The notes under the pieces were generated by a model that saw only the letters and a program-made list of their open reading frames with translations, was not told the origin of the DNA and did no database searches. Below, piece by piece: positions 11,183 through 21,749 of a stretch of DNA of 64,000 nt; within the stretch, counting starts at the first letter, position 1, and the number at the start of each line of letters is the position of its first letter. Location: assembly GCF_021462225.1 (NCBI RefSeq), contig NC_061804.1:41479975-41543974 (forward strand), given 5' to 3'. The translations under genes and the position numbers were made by a program. Origin of the DNA: Girardinichthys multiradiatus. Lineage: Eukaryota > Chordata > Actinopteri > Cyprinodontiformes > Goodeidae.

Positions 11183-14100
11183 TCATCTCAACCCAGGAGC
11201 AGAGCCCAACATGGCCTCGTCCCTCCACATGAAGTCCTGACGCTCCACTGGGTTGTGCCTGTAGCCAGGTCTGCCATCGGGGCAGAGGGTAAGGCTGAGC
11301 CGAGCTTCGCTGTTGCTGATCTTGAAGAGGCCATTAGGACTGAGAAAAGCATCTCTCTCGCTGCCTCCCAGGTTGTTGATGGTCTCCAAGTCATTGTAAA
11401 CTGCAATGTCACTTAGCTGCTTCCGTCCTTCCATCCTCCTTCTTCTCTGTCTCAGGAAAAGGATCCCTGCAACCAGAACCAGCACCAGAACCGCCAGGAA
11501 GCAGGAGATGGTGACAGTGGTGGTGGAGGAGGTCTGTGAGGCTTGCCGCAAAGCGGGTTTGAAACTGGGTTGAAGTGTGAACTCACAACTTGGACCCATG
11601 AAGCCCTTTGGACACTGGCACACAGGGCCAGTGAAGTGGGTGAAGCAAGTGCCACCATTTTGGCAAGGACGGGCCCCACAGGCATCTGAGCGCACACTGC
11701 AGTTCTTGCCAGTGTACCCCAAGGTACAGGAACAGGTGTAGTCATTCACACCATCCTGGCAGGTTCCAGCATTTTGACAAGGATTTGAGGTACAGTCATC
11801 GATGTTGACCTGGCAGTTGGCACCGGTAAAACCTGGCTGGCAACGGCACAAGATACTCTGGCCAAGGTCCAGACAGTCACCACCTGAAGAAGGGAGAAAT
11901 ATTTAGCTCACTATGTAGGAGAAATCTTGTGCAGCCTTTAAGAAATAACTGTTAACTTGGTCGTACTTAATAGATAGAATCCAGCTTATTTACACCTCAG
12001 CCGCAAGATGTCACCAGAGAAGAGGCTTCTACCATAACTCACCATTCAGACAAGGCCTGTTGCTGCAGCGGTCCAGCTTCTTCTCACAGTTGGAGCCTGT
12101 GTAGCTGGGAGGGCAGCGGCACGTGTAGCCTCCAGTCATTGTCTCCACGCAGGTTCCGCCATTAAAACAGGGACCATCTGCACAGGTCATGGCAATGATC
12201 TCACAGTTCTTACCATAGAATCCCTGTGGACAGGTGCAGGAGTAGTCGTTCTCCAGGTCCTGCAGACAGATTACAGATGCAAACCATGAGTAATCACTCA
12301 ACTTGATTTTCAGTATTTGCATTATGTCCAGTTCAGTCAAAGATCAGTCCAGATCTCCTGGACTAGAAGGCGTTTTTGAGTATGTTGCCTGTGGTGGTCT
12401 CTGGTAGAGAATAATTTTCATTTTGAAGAGGCTAAGTCCCCATTTTCTTTTTGACTTGACAAAAAGTAATTATCCCTTAAGCAACAATGTTGGGGTTTAT
12501 TTAAATTGCAATGTTATATGTCAAGCCCCTTGATCCGCAGGAGAAACGGGACACCTTATGTCTACAAAACACAAAGGTGGGGCCAATGGTTGTGGAATAG
12601 GGTCAACACTTACGTTGCAGCTGCCTCCATTCTTGCAGGGGTTGCTGTCACACTCGTTGGTTTCCAGCTCACAGTTTGTGCCTCCAAAGCCAGGCCGACA
12701 TGTACAGGTGTAGCTGCCCTGGCCAGTGTTGGTGCAGGTTGCCCCATTGGCGCATGGCTTGTGGTTGGTGCAGTAGTTGAGGTCCTGGTCACAGAAAAGG
12801 CCCCCCCAACCCTCCTGACAGTTACACTGCCACGGCTGGCTGCACGTCCCATGGAGACAGCCTGGGTAGCGTACGCATTCGTTGCAGGAGGGGCCCTGCC
12901 AGCCCATGCGGCATGTACACCCCCCTGGGGCCTCGCAGTAGCCGTGCTTCTCGCTGCAGTCCGCCGAGCAGATGGCTGGAGAAGAAAGGGAGGGGAGGAG
13001 GTGTGATTACAATGGGCACGCCTTCTCAAACACACACACACATACAGCCCCCCTACCTCTGTACCCAGCCTTGTCTCAGACTTCACTGTTGGTTAAGTAT
13101 TAATCCAAGCAGCTGGCAGACACACAGCCAATGAAAGATGCTTTCTTTTATGTCCTTTCCATCACACACACACACACACACACAAACTGTCAATCTGCCA
13201 CACGCACACACACACACACACATTCCCACTCAAATCACCTTGAAAAATGTGAGTTTCTAAAAAGGGGCCACAACTCTTTCTCCTATTGTAAGACAACAAA
13301 CGGCAGATGGAACATCACAAACTGTACCATAAAAGGACAAAAACCCAACCCATCCTTCAGAAAAAACTTACTGACTCGAAGAACTCTAGAGTTTGTTTCT
13401 GAGCACTCAATTACACTTTTTTCAACAATCTTCAAAATATTTTGATACAGATAATTTATTTTGTGTGTGAAAAGAAGATACAGGTTTTCAGTATTTTGGG
13501 ATAACATTAGCGCTTTAAGCACATTAAAAGGCATTTTATGTCAGTTCCATAATGGTTATTGGGAATTAAATCATGTTTGCAGTACCCCAGAGGTACTTGA
13601 TTTTATCACACAGAAAATCGACCACAAAGCTTTAAAGTAGTAGCTATGCGAATTAAAATGAGTCAACTTTTAAAAAAAGCTTTAAAAAAGTTTTTGAATA
13701 GCAAATTTAAATATTTGAAGTTTTTCAAAAATGTAAATGAATTAATATAGGATTTAAAAGAGATGAAAAAAGTTTTAGTTGTATTTATGCCAAGGGAAGT
13801 GAATATAATTTGATGATATAAGTCATTATTTTAATTGTGCTATATAGGGTCACATTTCATGCAGATTGCAGCTGCAAACTAATCAATGCTTAAATGAAAA
13901 GTGGGTGCATCTCACAGAGTCTGCACTGAAAGGCTGTACAAGCCAGAGAACCTCGTTTTCCATTTTCTTTAATAAATATTGAGAAATTAGATGGGGGCCC
14001 CTTATCTGTTTAGGGCCTCATAAAATGTTGGGCCAGCTCTGGCTGTGAGCTTTATTAGCAATCCCCACTCACGCTCAGAGCAGTAGTTTCCCTTCCATCC

Positions 14101-15412
14101 CTCCAGGCAGATGCGGTTGCCCTCCTCATCACAGGTGTAGTGGCCCAGCGTGTCATCCCTCGGCCTGCAGTAGTCTGCGCAGCCGTCCCCGAAGTAGTAC
14201 TCGTCGCAGTAGACGTGGTAGGAGTAGCGCAGCTCGCTCTGCTCGCCGAAGTGCACGTCCTGGGACCAGTCTTCACCGATGGCAAGCCTCCTCCTGGTCG
14301 CCAGACGGCTCACAAGGTTGTTTTGGTTGTCTGAGAACAAGAGAAGCGACTTGTTTTTCTGGTTCCAAATCAAGAAATCAAAACCTACATTTCTTGTTTT
14401 ACTTGTTTTTTTCTGGGAACAACCTACCTGTGTACTCTGTGGGTGATTCTGCGTTCCAGGCTTCAATGATCAATGAAAAAGTCCCCTGAAACATAAGAAG
14501 AAACCATTTATAAAACGATGATGTTGAAACTTAATATTTAGAGTAGAATAATTTCATAAACAGATGAGCAGTCGTTACGGATGCTAGTCGTTTCACCCCT
14601 TTCCTAGTTTGTACCATTGTGGTTTGTTGTCGCAACTCTTTTGTCCACGAAATAAAGCCAACTGACCCGAGACATGTCGTACTGAACATGAATCAAGTCA
14701 TCCCTGCCAGGCGAACGTTTTGTAGCCGCTTTGACAACCAGTGATTCAAATTTATGTTCTGTGAACAGCTAGAACTTTTGTAAGAACCACAGTTGTTTTG
14801 GTTTGGTCTGGCACCATGGCCATGAGTGGCCACTTATAATCTCATAGTGTAGGTAGGTTTAACACAGAGGGTTTTTATTTTAGAAATCAGTATACAATAA
14901 AATTATATGCAATATTTGAGTATTTTTTGCTGTAGGTAGCCCACATGGGTACGAAACAGTTAGTTAAATGGGTACGAAATGGAAGTAGAAAGGGAGGAAA
15001 TGGTTAGGTGTGATTTTGTGTGTGTTTGTGTGAGTTTTGTACTTACCGGCCATTTGAAGTGGAAAGGGACCCTGATGGGAGCGCTGCTGGAGATCGACGT
15101 GTGATCCGCCCGAATGACGTTCGTGTGGCCGGTTCCGAAGGTGCAGGGCGGCTCGGCTGAGATCACATCCTCCGGGTGTTTCAGGCAGATTCTGAAGAAG
15201 ATGTGACAGTCTCTGTGTCTTCTGCAAATGCGCTGCGCCGTGTGGAAGGAGTGGATCTTCAACTCGAAGACACCCGAGGACCAAACCTGCAGCACCGTGA
15301 AGGTGATCATGAGGCATGTGTACAGACATTGTTTAAGTTAAAGTAGTAAAAGCCAACTCACCATGTGCACTAAGGCCAAAACCAAGAGATATCTCAGCTG
15401 TACATGAGCCAT
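11183..15412 (-). CDS. dlc: Delta-family Notch ligand, deltaC-like, complete
   Basis: Type I membrane ligand that activates Notch on neighbouring cells; in zebrafish deltaC acts in somite segmentation. Seven coding exons on the minus strand: 15412-15362, 15286-15047, 14485-14428, 14330-14073, 12975-12614, 12259-12043, 11883-11183. All have AG/GT borders and keep frame, giving 628 residues. The order is: signal peptide (1-17, hydrophobic YLLVLALV), MNNL domain (about 20-115), intact DSL domain (about 157-200, [10 protein letters not shown]), eight EGF repeats (about 203-497), a transmembrane helix near 518-539 ([16 protein letters not shown]) followed by RQRRRR, and an 89-residue cytoplasmic tail. 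The tail ends APGLR and lacks the ATEV-type PDZ ligand of DLL1/DLL4. Residues such as [16 protein letters not shown] and EGF phrases like [10 protein letters not shown] recall fish deltaC rather than deltaA/D. The DSL cysteines are intact, unlike the divergent domain of mammalian DLL3. Confidence 0.93.
12976..14072. other. deltaC intron 4, with CA repeats
   Basis: Between the DSL exon and the first EGF exon. Apart from two CA microsatellites it is AT-rich and holds no exon-like ORF. The phrase near 13995-14040 (GGGCCCCTTATC to GGGCCAGCTCTGG) resembles a phrase near 31770-31815 and may be a worn repeat. Confidence 0.45.
13153..13222. repeat. (CA)n microsatellites, two blocks
   Basis: Two runs of CA dinucleotides (about 13163-13184 and 13205-13221) separated by about 20 bp of other sequence, in deltaC intron 4. 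A shorter CA run lies at 13030-13042. Confidence 0.85.
14486..15046. other. deltaC intron 2
   Basis: Spans from the MNNL exon donor (GTAAGTAC) to the 58-bp exon acceptor. No repeat or extra exon recognised. Confidence 0.5.
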
Positions 15413-15700
15413 TGTATTCGGTGAAGTCCGGTTCCTGGTTGTAAATGAATGTTCGCATCCGCCGCGCGCAATAATATCCCAAAATAACAGGAGCCTTCGG
15501 AAGCATTCACTGTATAAAAAAGTAAAATCTCTTAAAGTTTCATCACTATGAAGTGGGATATCCTCTCAGTGCTTCAAAATCCCCTTAGGTTGTCTCCCCC
15601 TAGGTCCTATTAGGATGCTGGCACTCACTTGGTTCGGTTCTGGTGCGTAAAGGCGCACAAGAGTTTTATACCCATGCGTCTTGGGCGTCACGGGCAGAGG
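15413..15700 (-). promoter_or_regulatory. deltaC promoter and 5'UTR with TATA box
   Basis: On the minus strand the motif GGGTATAAAACTC (TATA box, about 15662-15671) stands about 255 bp upstream of the ATG at 15412. Transcription would start near 15635, leaving a 5'UTR of about 220 bp. The surrounding stretch is richer in G+C than the distal flank. A TATA promoter suits a dynamically regulated Delta gene. Binding sites for particular factors were not verified. Confidence 0.6.
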
Positions 15701-18700
15701 GGTGGAGCGTGCACACATCTAAGGGGAGCATCACGACACGCGGGAGCTGCTTAGGGAATTAGGCAACCCATATTACATCTGGACTGGCAATTTGAGAAAT
15801 AAATGTTTAAGAAGCTTGCAGTTTTCCAATCATGTTAATTAGCCACCTAAAATCAAAGTGATGGAGGTGATCTGTCACAGGGACACGACGCATGGTGGCT
15901 TCATTAGGTTTTAGCAACAAACCAGCCATGAGGCAGTAGAAAAGAAGACGTGACTTTAAAGTGAAAAGCTTAGAATAAATAACTAAACATAACTTCTTTT
16001 CCCTTTAATAACCAATCAGATGTTGACATGTAACATTTCCTCAGTTCTGGTGAGATTTAATGGATGGGTTCGATTATCAGTTTCCTGGTTTTGTGAAACA
16101 ACCACAACTTTCACTAAACTGAGACATTAAGAAGATTTTCTGAGCTGAGCAGAATAAAACCATGGATACGGCCTACTCCAAACACACATCAGAGGAAGAA
16201 GAGGCCCCTTTTCTTTTTCCCTTTCTTCTTTAATTGCTCCGACGCGTGTGCGGTAACAATGGGTGGGCAGGTCCAGGATCAGACCTCATTGAGCTTCTAG
16301 CGGTTATTCAGACCCTTCTCGGCTTGGTGAAGGGGGTGATGTGAGGCGCGGGGGAGAGGGTCTTTGTTTGGAGCTCAAGCGAACAGCTGTATGGTAATCA
16401 ACGGCACATGCTCGAGTTTAAGAGGCCCCATCCCTGCGGCTATTGTCTAACCGGAGGTTCTGCACACTGCGCAAACACGAACACTCACACACGAGCCCAC
16501 AAACCGCAGAAGCCCGGGCTCTCATTGGTCCAGGAGGCGCTGCGGTGGACTGTGGGGTCCAGCACCTGTCGCAGGGATGGGGTGGAGTAAACACACCTGA
16601 ACTGTTTGCCTATAAACAGTGACCAGATTCACCACCTCCTCCTTCAGAAGGGGTCTAATCAAGATCAACATGTTAATGTTTGACTTTAACAACCAAAAAA
16701 ATAAGGTGTGGTGTAGTGCGTGTGGCAACATGGCCATAAAAACAGAGGAAAATCTGATCCCAACTATAAATACATTTTTTCAACAAATTAATAAATAATA
16801 TTTATCTATAAACAGATTTCTGACATGATACGTTGTATTATTTACCTTATTTATAGTTTATGTTTTTATTCTTAAATGCTTTGAGGGTGTGTGTGGCGCC
16901 TGGATGAGCGCGGGTGGGGGTGGGGACCCATACATATTATAATGAGTAAAAGGGGACGCGTGCCTCAAGTGCCCCCCACCTCTGCCCCCTAACAGGCTGG
17001 CACGCTTCTCTGCACAACAATAAACCTCCACCATGCGGACATGTGAAGTTAGCCAAAACAATTGCTCGGGATGTCGGAGAAGTGACACTTGAAACTTTCT
17101 GACTCGGTATGGAGCAAAGCTCCCAGATGAAAGAGGGACTAAAGAATATTCAGGAATTCCAGGAAGTCGTTTGCTGCACAAAATACATGCACAGTCAGGC
17201 TGGCGGTGATATCTAAGCAGTAAGATGCAAAATAGGACTTTAATACATTTTGGTGGACAAAGGTGGAAAGGGTTTCATGGAAGTTCAGCAAAAACATTAA
17301 ACTGCACGTATGGAAATAAGTTGGCTCCACGTACTACTGGAATAATGCTGTTATCTTTCACCAGGTCATGTTCTTTCAATCCCATTATAATACATATTTC
17401 TAGAACCGTACACTTGTTTTTCATCAATGCGTCTCAGCATTCCCCCAAAATTCAGCTGGCCCAAAGTTATGCCGTAAGAGTTCTGATGAGACATCATATT
17501 TTCGGAGGAAACATCCTTTTTAGCTTTTTTAGGAAGTATGCCTTATTTTTGGAAAAAAGTAAAAGATGAGTGTCATTACTTCATCTTTCAGTAAGGGGAT
17601 TACTATAAAAATGAGACGTTTATTGTTCTCACGTGGTATCGAGGGAGATTATTTTAACAAAGCGACGTTTGTTATTTATAATCTACCTATATTATTAATA
17701 TTTTCTTTTTTTAACAATACAAATGTTTTTTACTCTTTAAGGTGAGTGTAAAAGATGAGTGTGCTAGACATGCTTATTAAAGATAATATAACATAAACAG
17801 ATTGTGTGTGTAGTATAGATGCCTACAGGTGTAAATATGCAACACAAACTTACATTTAAGCACCAACTCTATCAGTTTAAAGCCAATTTCTGATTGTAAG
17901 TCATCTTAATATCTTCAGTCTGATAGACAATCTGTGCAGGGAGTTGGAGGTTATGGCGATGGCAACGAGGACTTCCAGCCTGGATGACTATGTGCTGTTG
18001 ACCACAGGAAAATGTCCAAATAACAGTAGAAACATGCATAAGAATGCTCAGCAGTAATAAAATGGGCTTGAACATCAGTAAACCTTCAGCTTTAATATCA
18101 TCCGCCCTAAAATCAGCAAGACATTTCCATTGTGCCATTTTAATTCAATTATTTTGGTTTGATCAGGTGGAGATAAACTGTCATGTTTTATTAAGGTGTG
18201 CTGGGTCAACCAAAATAAACCGAAATAGGGTAAAACGTAAAGTCTACAGAAAATAATATATAACTTTATTCAATTTTCATGTGAGATTTCTTTCTCTTCG
18301 TGAAGATACAAAAACCCTAAATAATAATGAAAGAAATAAACGTACCCATTGTTTACATGGATACTAAATAGTTTGACAGTAGGAGGGAGAAGAAATGACC
18401 AGACAGCAGAAGGAAGTGGTATGAAGTGGTTAAGGGGTTAACTGATCTGGAATATCCCAGTTTTTGTCTGAGTGGGACTACCTCAAGACTAGGCTGACTC
18501 ACTAAAGGAGAAGAATCTTGTCGGAGGGATTCAGAACATCTGATACATGCATGTGTATTTCTACTCTGGACTTTGTAGCTCTCTATTATCAGGATGTCCA
18601 AAGATTTCAGTAGCAGCAAGAGTTCTGATGAGAATTAAAATGTGAAGGGACCTCTCCAGTTTAAATCTTTTTTTTATTGTCTTCTTGTTAAATCAGAACA

Positions 18701-18794
18701 TTTAAGCAGTTAAGATTTTTCTTCTAAAATGAGCACTTTACTTTTAGACTACACGTTTACAGTGGTACCCAGCACTATGGGAGACAGATCTTTT
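15701..18794. other. Upstream flank of deltaC, no gene seen
   Basis: AT-rich sequence with several short ORFs that show no domain. A more G+C-rich patch at 16230-16600 (CpGs, GGGGAGAGGG tracts) could hold regulatory elements of deltaC, but nothing specific can be named. Confidence 0.4.
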
Positions 18795-19265
18795 AGTTAT
18801 CAGGCCGCTTTCTGTGAGGCAGACACCATGTCTACTTTAAAGACTGAGATTAAAATTTGATTTTTGATTAAGCTTAGAACGGCTTATGTTATTGTGAACT
18901 ATCTCTATATTTATGCTGTTATTGTCTTAGGCTTCTGGAAGACATGTTGACTCTATTTATTCTCATTACTGTCTTTACTGTACACCTTTGCATTTATAAC
19001 TAATGTTTTATTTTACTCTTCTGTTCTGTCTTTTTTCCCCCATGGACTCCTGCCCCAGTGCTTTAGTGTTTGCCTGTGTTTCTGTCCACTCCTTAAACCA
19101 TGGGCCGGTTGAGGCTGGCCGCTACTCATCATGAGCCTTCAGCTGCTGGAGCTTTCTTCCTGTTAACAGATTGCTCCAGATGGGAGATAATAAGGAAGTA
19201 AAAATCTATGCTGGTTCTACCAGCTGATTTTTGTGAAATGTCATTAAACTTCAATCAAATGAAGA
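18795..19265 (+). mobile_element. L2-type LINE 3'-end fragment, divergent
   Basis: Starts with GTGAGGCAGACACCATGTCTAC and a degraded version of the LINE C-terminal coding end. It then follows the order seen at 38365-39060 (CTTCTGGAAGACATGTTGAC, ATTTATTCTCATTACTG, a TTTCTTCCTGTTAACAG tract). It ends in CATTAAACTTCAATCAAATG. More decayed than the other copies. Confidence 0.6.
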
Positions 19266-20360
19266 TTATCAGCCATACCAGTTTTACTTTGAGCAAAGCA
19301 AAGGCATGGAAAAGTTCTTCTCCTGGTCCAGAAGTGTTTTTAACAGCCTATAAATGATTAAATCATTTTATGTTGAGTCATTTTGACACTTGTAACACTC
19401 GTTGCTCTAAACCAAGACATGCATGTTTGTGTGTGGTAAAATTTCCTGTAAGTCATATTTGTCCATCCTAGGACATAACACGCCCATCATGAGCCATCAT
19501 CCTCCACACATCAAAATGCTCACTTTAAATGTGTGCACTGAGACAGTCTACAGTGTATCTGCTGCATTTCCGCGAACGAGCACGTTCATGCCTTTGTGCG
19601 AGGGGAGCAGATGGACACTGCTGCTGTTGTCTGAATTACTTGCCTGAGTATGACACACGTGTGCCACGGGGCATGGGAACCTAAGAAGAGTTGTGTCTTC
19701 CCCCACTCCCCAGACCTCCCATCACTTTGACTGGCCAGCATCTGCCTCATCCACAGTTGCATAGCAGCTTGGAGATCTTTCTCCCTAAGGACTATGGGGA
19801 GAAAGAGAGGGGTATCTTCAGCAAATCTGACCCCCACAGGCCCTCAGGGGAGAAGTTGGTCTGTTGTGGCCACTCCTGAAGGCCCGGGCTGCTGTCTGCC
19901 AGTGGAACAAAAGGAGGCATGGAGTGGATGTCTGGTGGTTGGCAATGTTCTGTTGGTGTGTACGGATATGGAGTTTCCAATAATTTATGCGTGTAATTTA
20001 GTTGATTGGTTTATCTCATTAAGATTCTGGATGCTTACACTGACTCTAGGTAAAATACATGGTTTTAGTTAATGGGGGTTTCAGTGATAGGGTGTGGACC
20101 AAAACATAAATCACTCATAAACAATACTAGCATGTAAACTCAAACTTATTTACCTTTTTACTGCCCTTGGCACCCAAATAAATGTGTTCAAACCATTTTA
20201 GATCAATGACATCTTCTTTCGACAGGCTGCCTTCTCCAGTCCTTCACACAGGTTCACAGTCAACAACACAACACAATGGCATCTCTCCACCAGTTCCAGA
20301 TTGTTCCCCTAAAAATGAACCCATGGGTTGTTTGTTTTTAAGAATCCCTCCAGTGGCTCC
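19266..20360. other. Intergenic, no gene recognised
   Basis: Several overlapping ORFs up to 92 codons on both strands (19586-20072), none with a domain I recognise. No splice-linked series is evident. 19690-19910 is relatively G+C rich. Confidence 0.35.
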
Positions 20361-21715
20361 AGTGCTGTGGAAAATTATTTGCACCCTTAAAGTTTTCTTC
20401 TGTTTTTGCTTTATTGTCACATTTACAGACATTTAACCTAAACAAATACAAATGATTTATGTATAAGGGAAAAATCTGACAATATGTGAAAGAGTAACTG
20501 TCCTCTACACTAAATTGCTAGTTCTGCCACCATCGGCACCAAGAACTATTTAAGGTAACTGGCAATAAGTCTTTTATGTCGCTGTGGAGGAATTTTGGTC
20601 CGCTCTCTTCTGCAGAATTGTTTGAAGAGCTTTCAACTAGCTTTTCTAAGGTCATGTCACAGCCTCCCAATTGCATTGACGTCTGGACTTCGACAGAGCC
20701 ACTCTTAAACTTTTATTTTGACTTGCCCCTTTAAAACCTTTTTTTTTTCTTCTTCTTTTTAGCCATTTTGAGGTAAACGTGCTAGTCCAGTTGTGCTTGA
20801 GCTTAATGACCTGAAGTACCAAAGCACATCCAGACCATCACACTGCTCCCACCAGGGATCTAAAAAAGCTCAACAAGCTGATAAAGAAGGCTGGTTCTGT
20901 TCTGGGGACTCCTCTGGAACTTCTGGAGATCATTGTGCAAAGAAGGATTCTTCATAAAATGAAGAACATTATAGAGAACCCTGAGCATCCTCTTTATGAG
21001 ACTGTTGAACAACAACAGAGTAACTTGAGTCAGAGGCTTCTTCAGATCTGCTGTAAGACGGAGCGCTACAGGAGATCCTTCCTGCCCACAGCCATCAGCA
21101 ACTACAATGGCTCTTTGAAGAAACCTGCAAAATATGAGCTACAACAGCATTTAATCTCCATCTGGGATGAATAAAGTATTTTTGAATTGAAATTGAATTG
21201 AATTGAATGTTTGACTGTCTGTATGATGTTCTTTCTTCGAGATGCTGTGTTAGTTTTCTGCCAGATGTAAAGGGAAGTACAACTTCCAATAAGTTTCACT
21301 TGTCCTGGAAGTCTTTGAAATCACCAAGATGTTTGTTGGGAAACATAAAATAGATCTTTTTGTTCTTTATTGCAAGCAGTTTTCACAATGTAACTCTGCC
21401 ACTGATGCCCTTTTTTGCCCAGTCCCTTATTGCTGAATCATGAACACAGATATTAAGTGAAGCAGGTAAAGTCTGCGGTGCTTTAGATGTTTGGGTTTCC
21501 TCATAACCTCCTTGACGAGTCATTGATGCACTCTTGGAGTAGGTTTGGCAGACGAACCACATTTTGGAAGTTTCTCCTCTGTTCTATTTGTGGATAATAG
21601 CTCCCTGTGGTTTACTGGAGCCCCAAGTCTTGGAAATGGCTTTGTAATCCAGACTAATTAATTTTTTTGTTTCTCATAGTTTTTAAAAATGTATTTGGAT
21701 TGGGGCATGATGGGT
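20361..21715 (-). mobile_element. Tc1/mariner-type transposon relic, split by an insertion
   Basis: Left end reads GTGCTGTGGAAAATTATTTGC, typical of teleost Tc1-type ends. Internal phrases match Tc1 elements read on their antisense strand: CTGTGGAGGAATTTTGG, CCAGACCATCACACTGCTCC, TGTATGATGTTCTTTC, GATGCTGTGTTAGTTTTCTG, CCAGATGTAAAGGG and TTGTGGATAATAGCTC. The transposase frame is destroyed by stops and indels. The element is interrupted at about 20856-21208 by a LINE tail in the opposite orientation, so the Tc1 copy is the older of the two. Confidence 0.75.
20856..21208 (+). mobile_element. 5'-truncated LINE 3' end inserted in the Tc1 relic
   Basis: An open frame encodes a typical non-LTR C-terminus: KKLNKLIKKAGSVLG, then HPLYETVEQQQ, then RYRRSFLPTAISNYN. 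It stops at 21172 and is followed by ATAAAGTATTTTTGAATTG and a TTGAA microsatellite-like tail. Tc1 sequence resumes immediately after the tail. That places this insertion in the middle of the older element. The clade is L2/Rex1-like by eye. Confidence 0.75.
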
Positions 21716-21749
21716 TGCTTTAAAAGATCTTGTAATTAATTACATCAAA

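Noticed and set aside
12506..13086. Long plus and alternate minus ORFs across 12.5-13.1 kb
   Set aside because: They overlay the EGF-repeat exon of deltaC, whose frame has regular cysteine spacing; the others are shadows of cysteine/glycine-rich codons.
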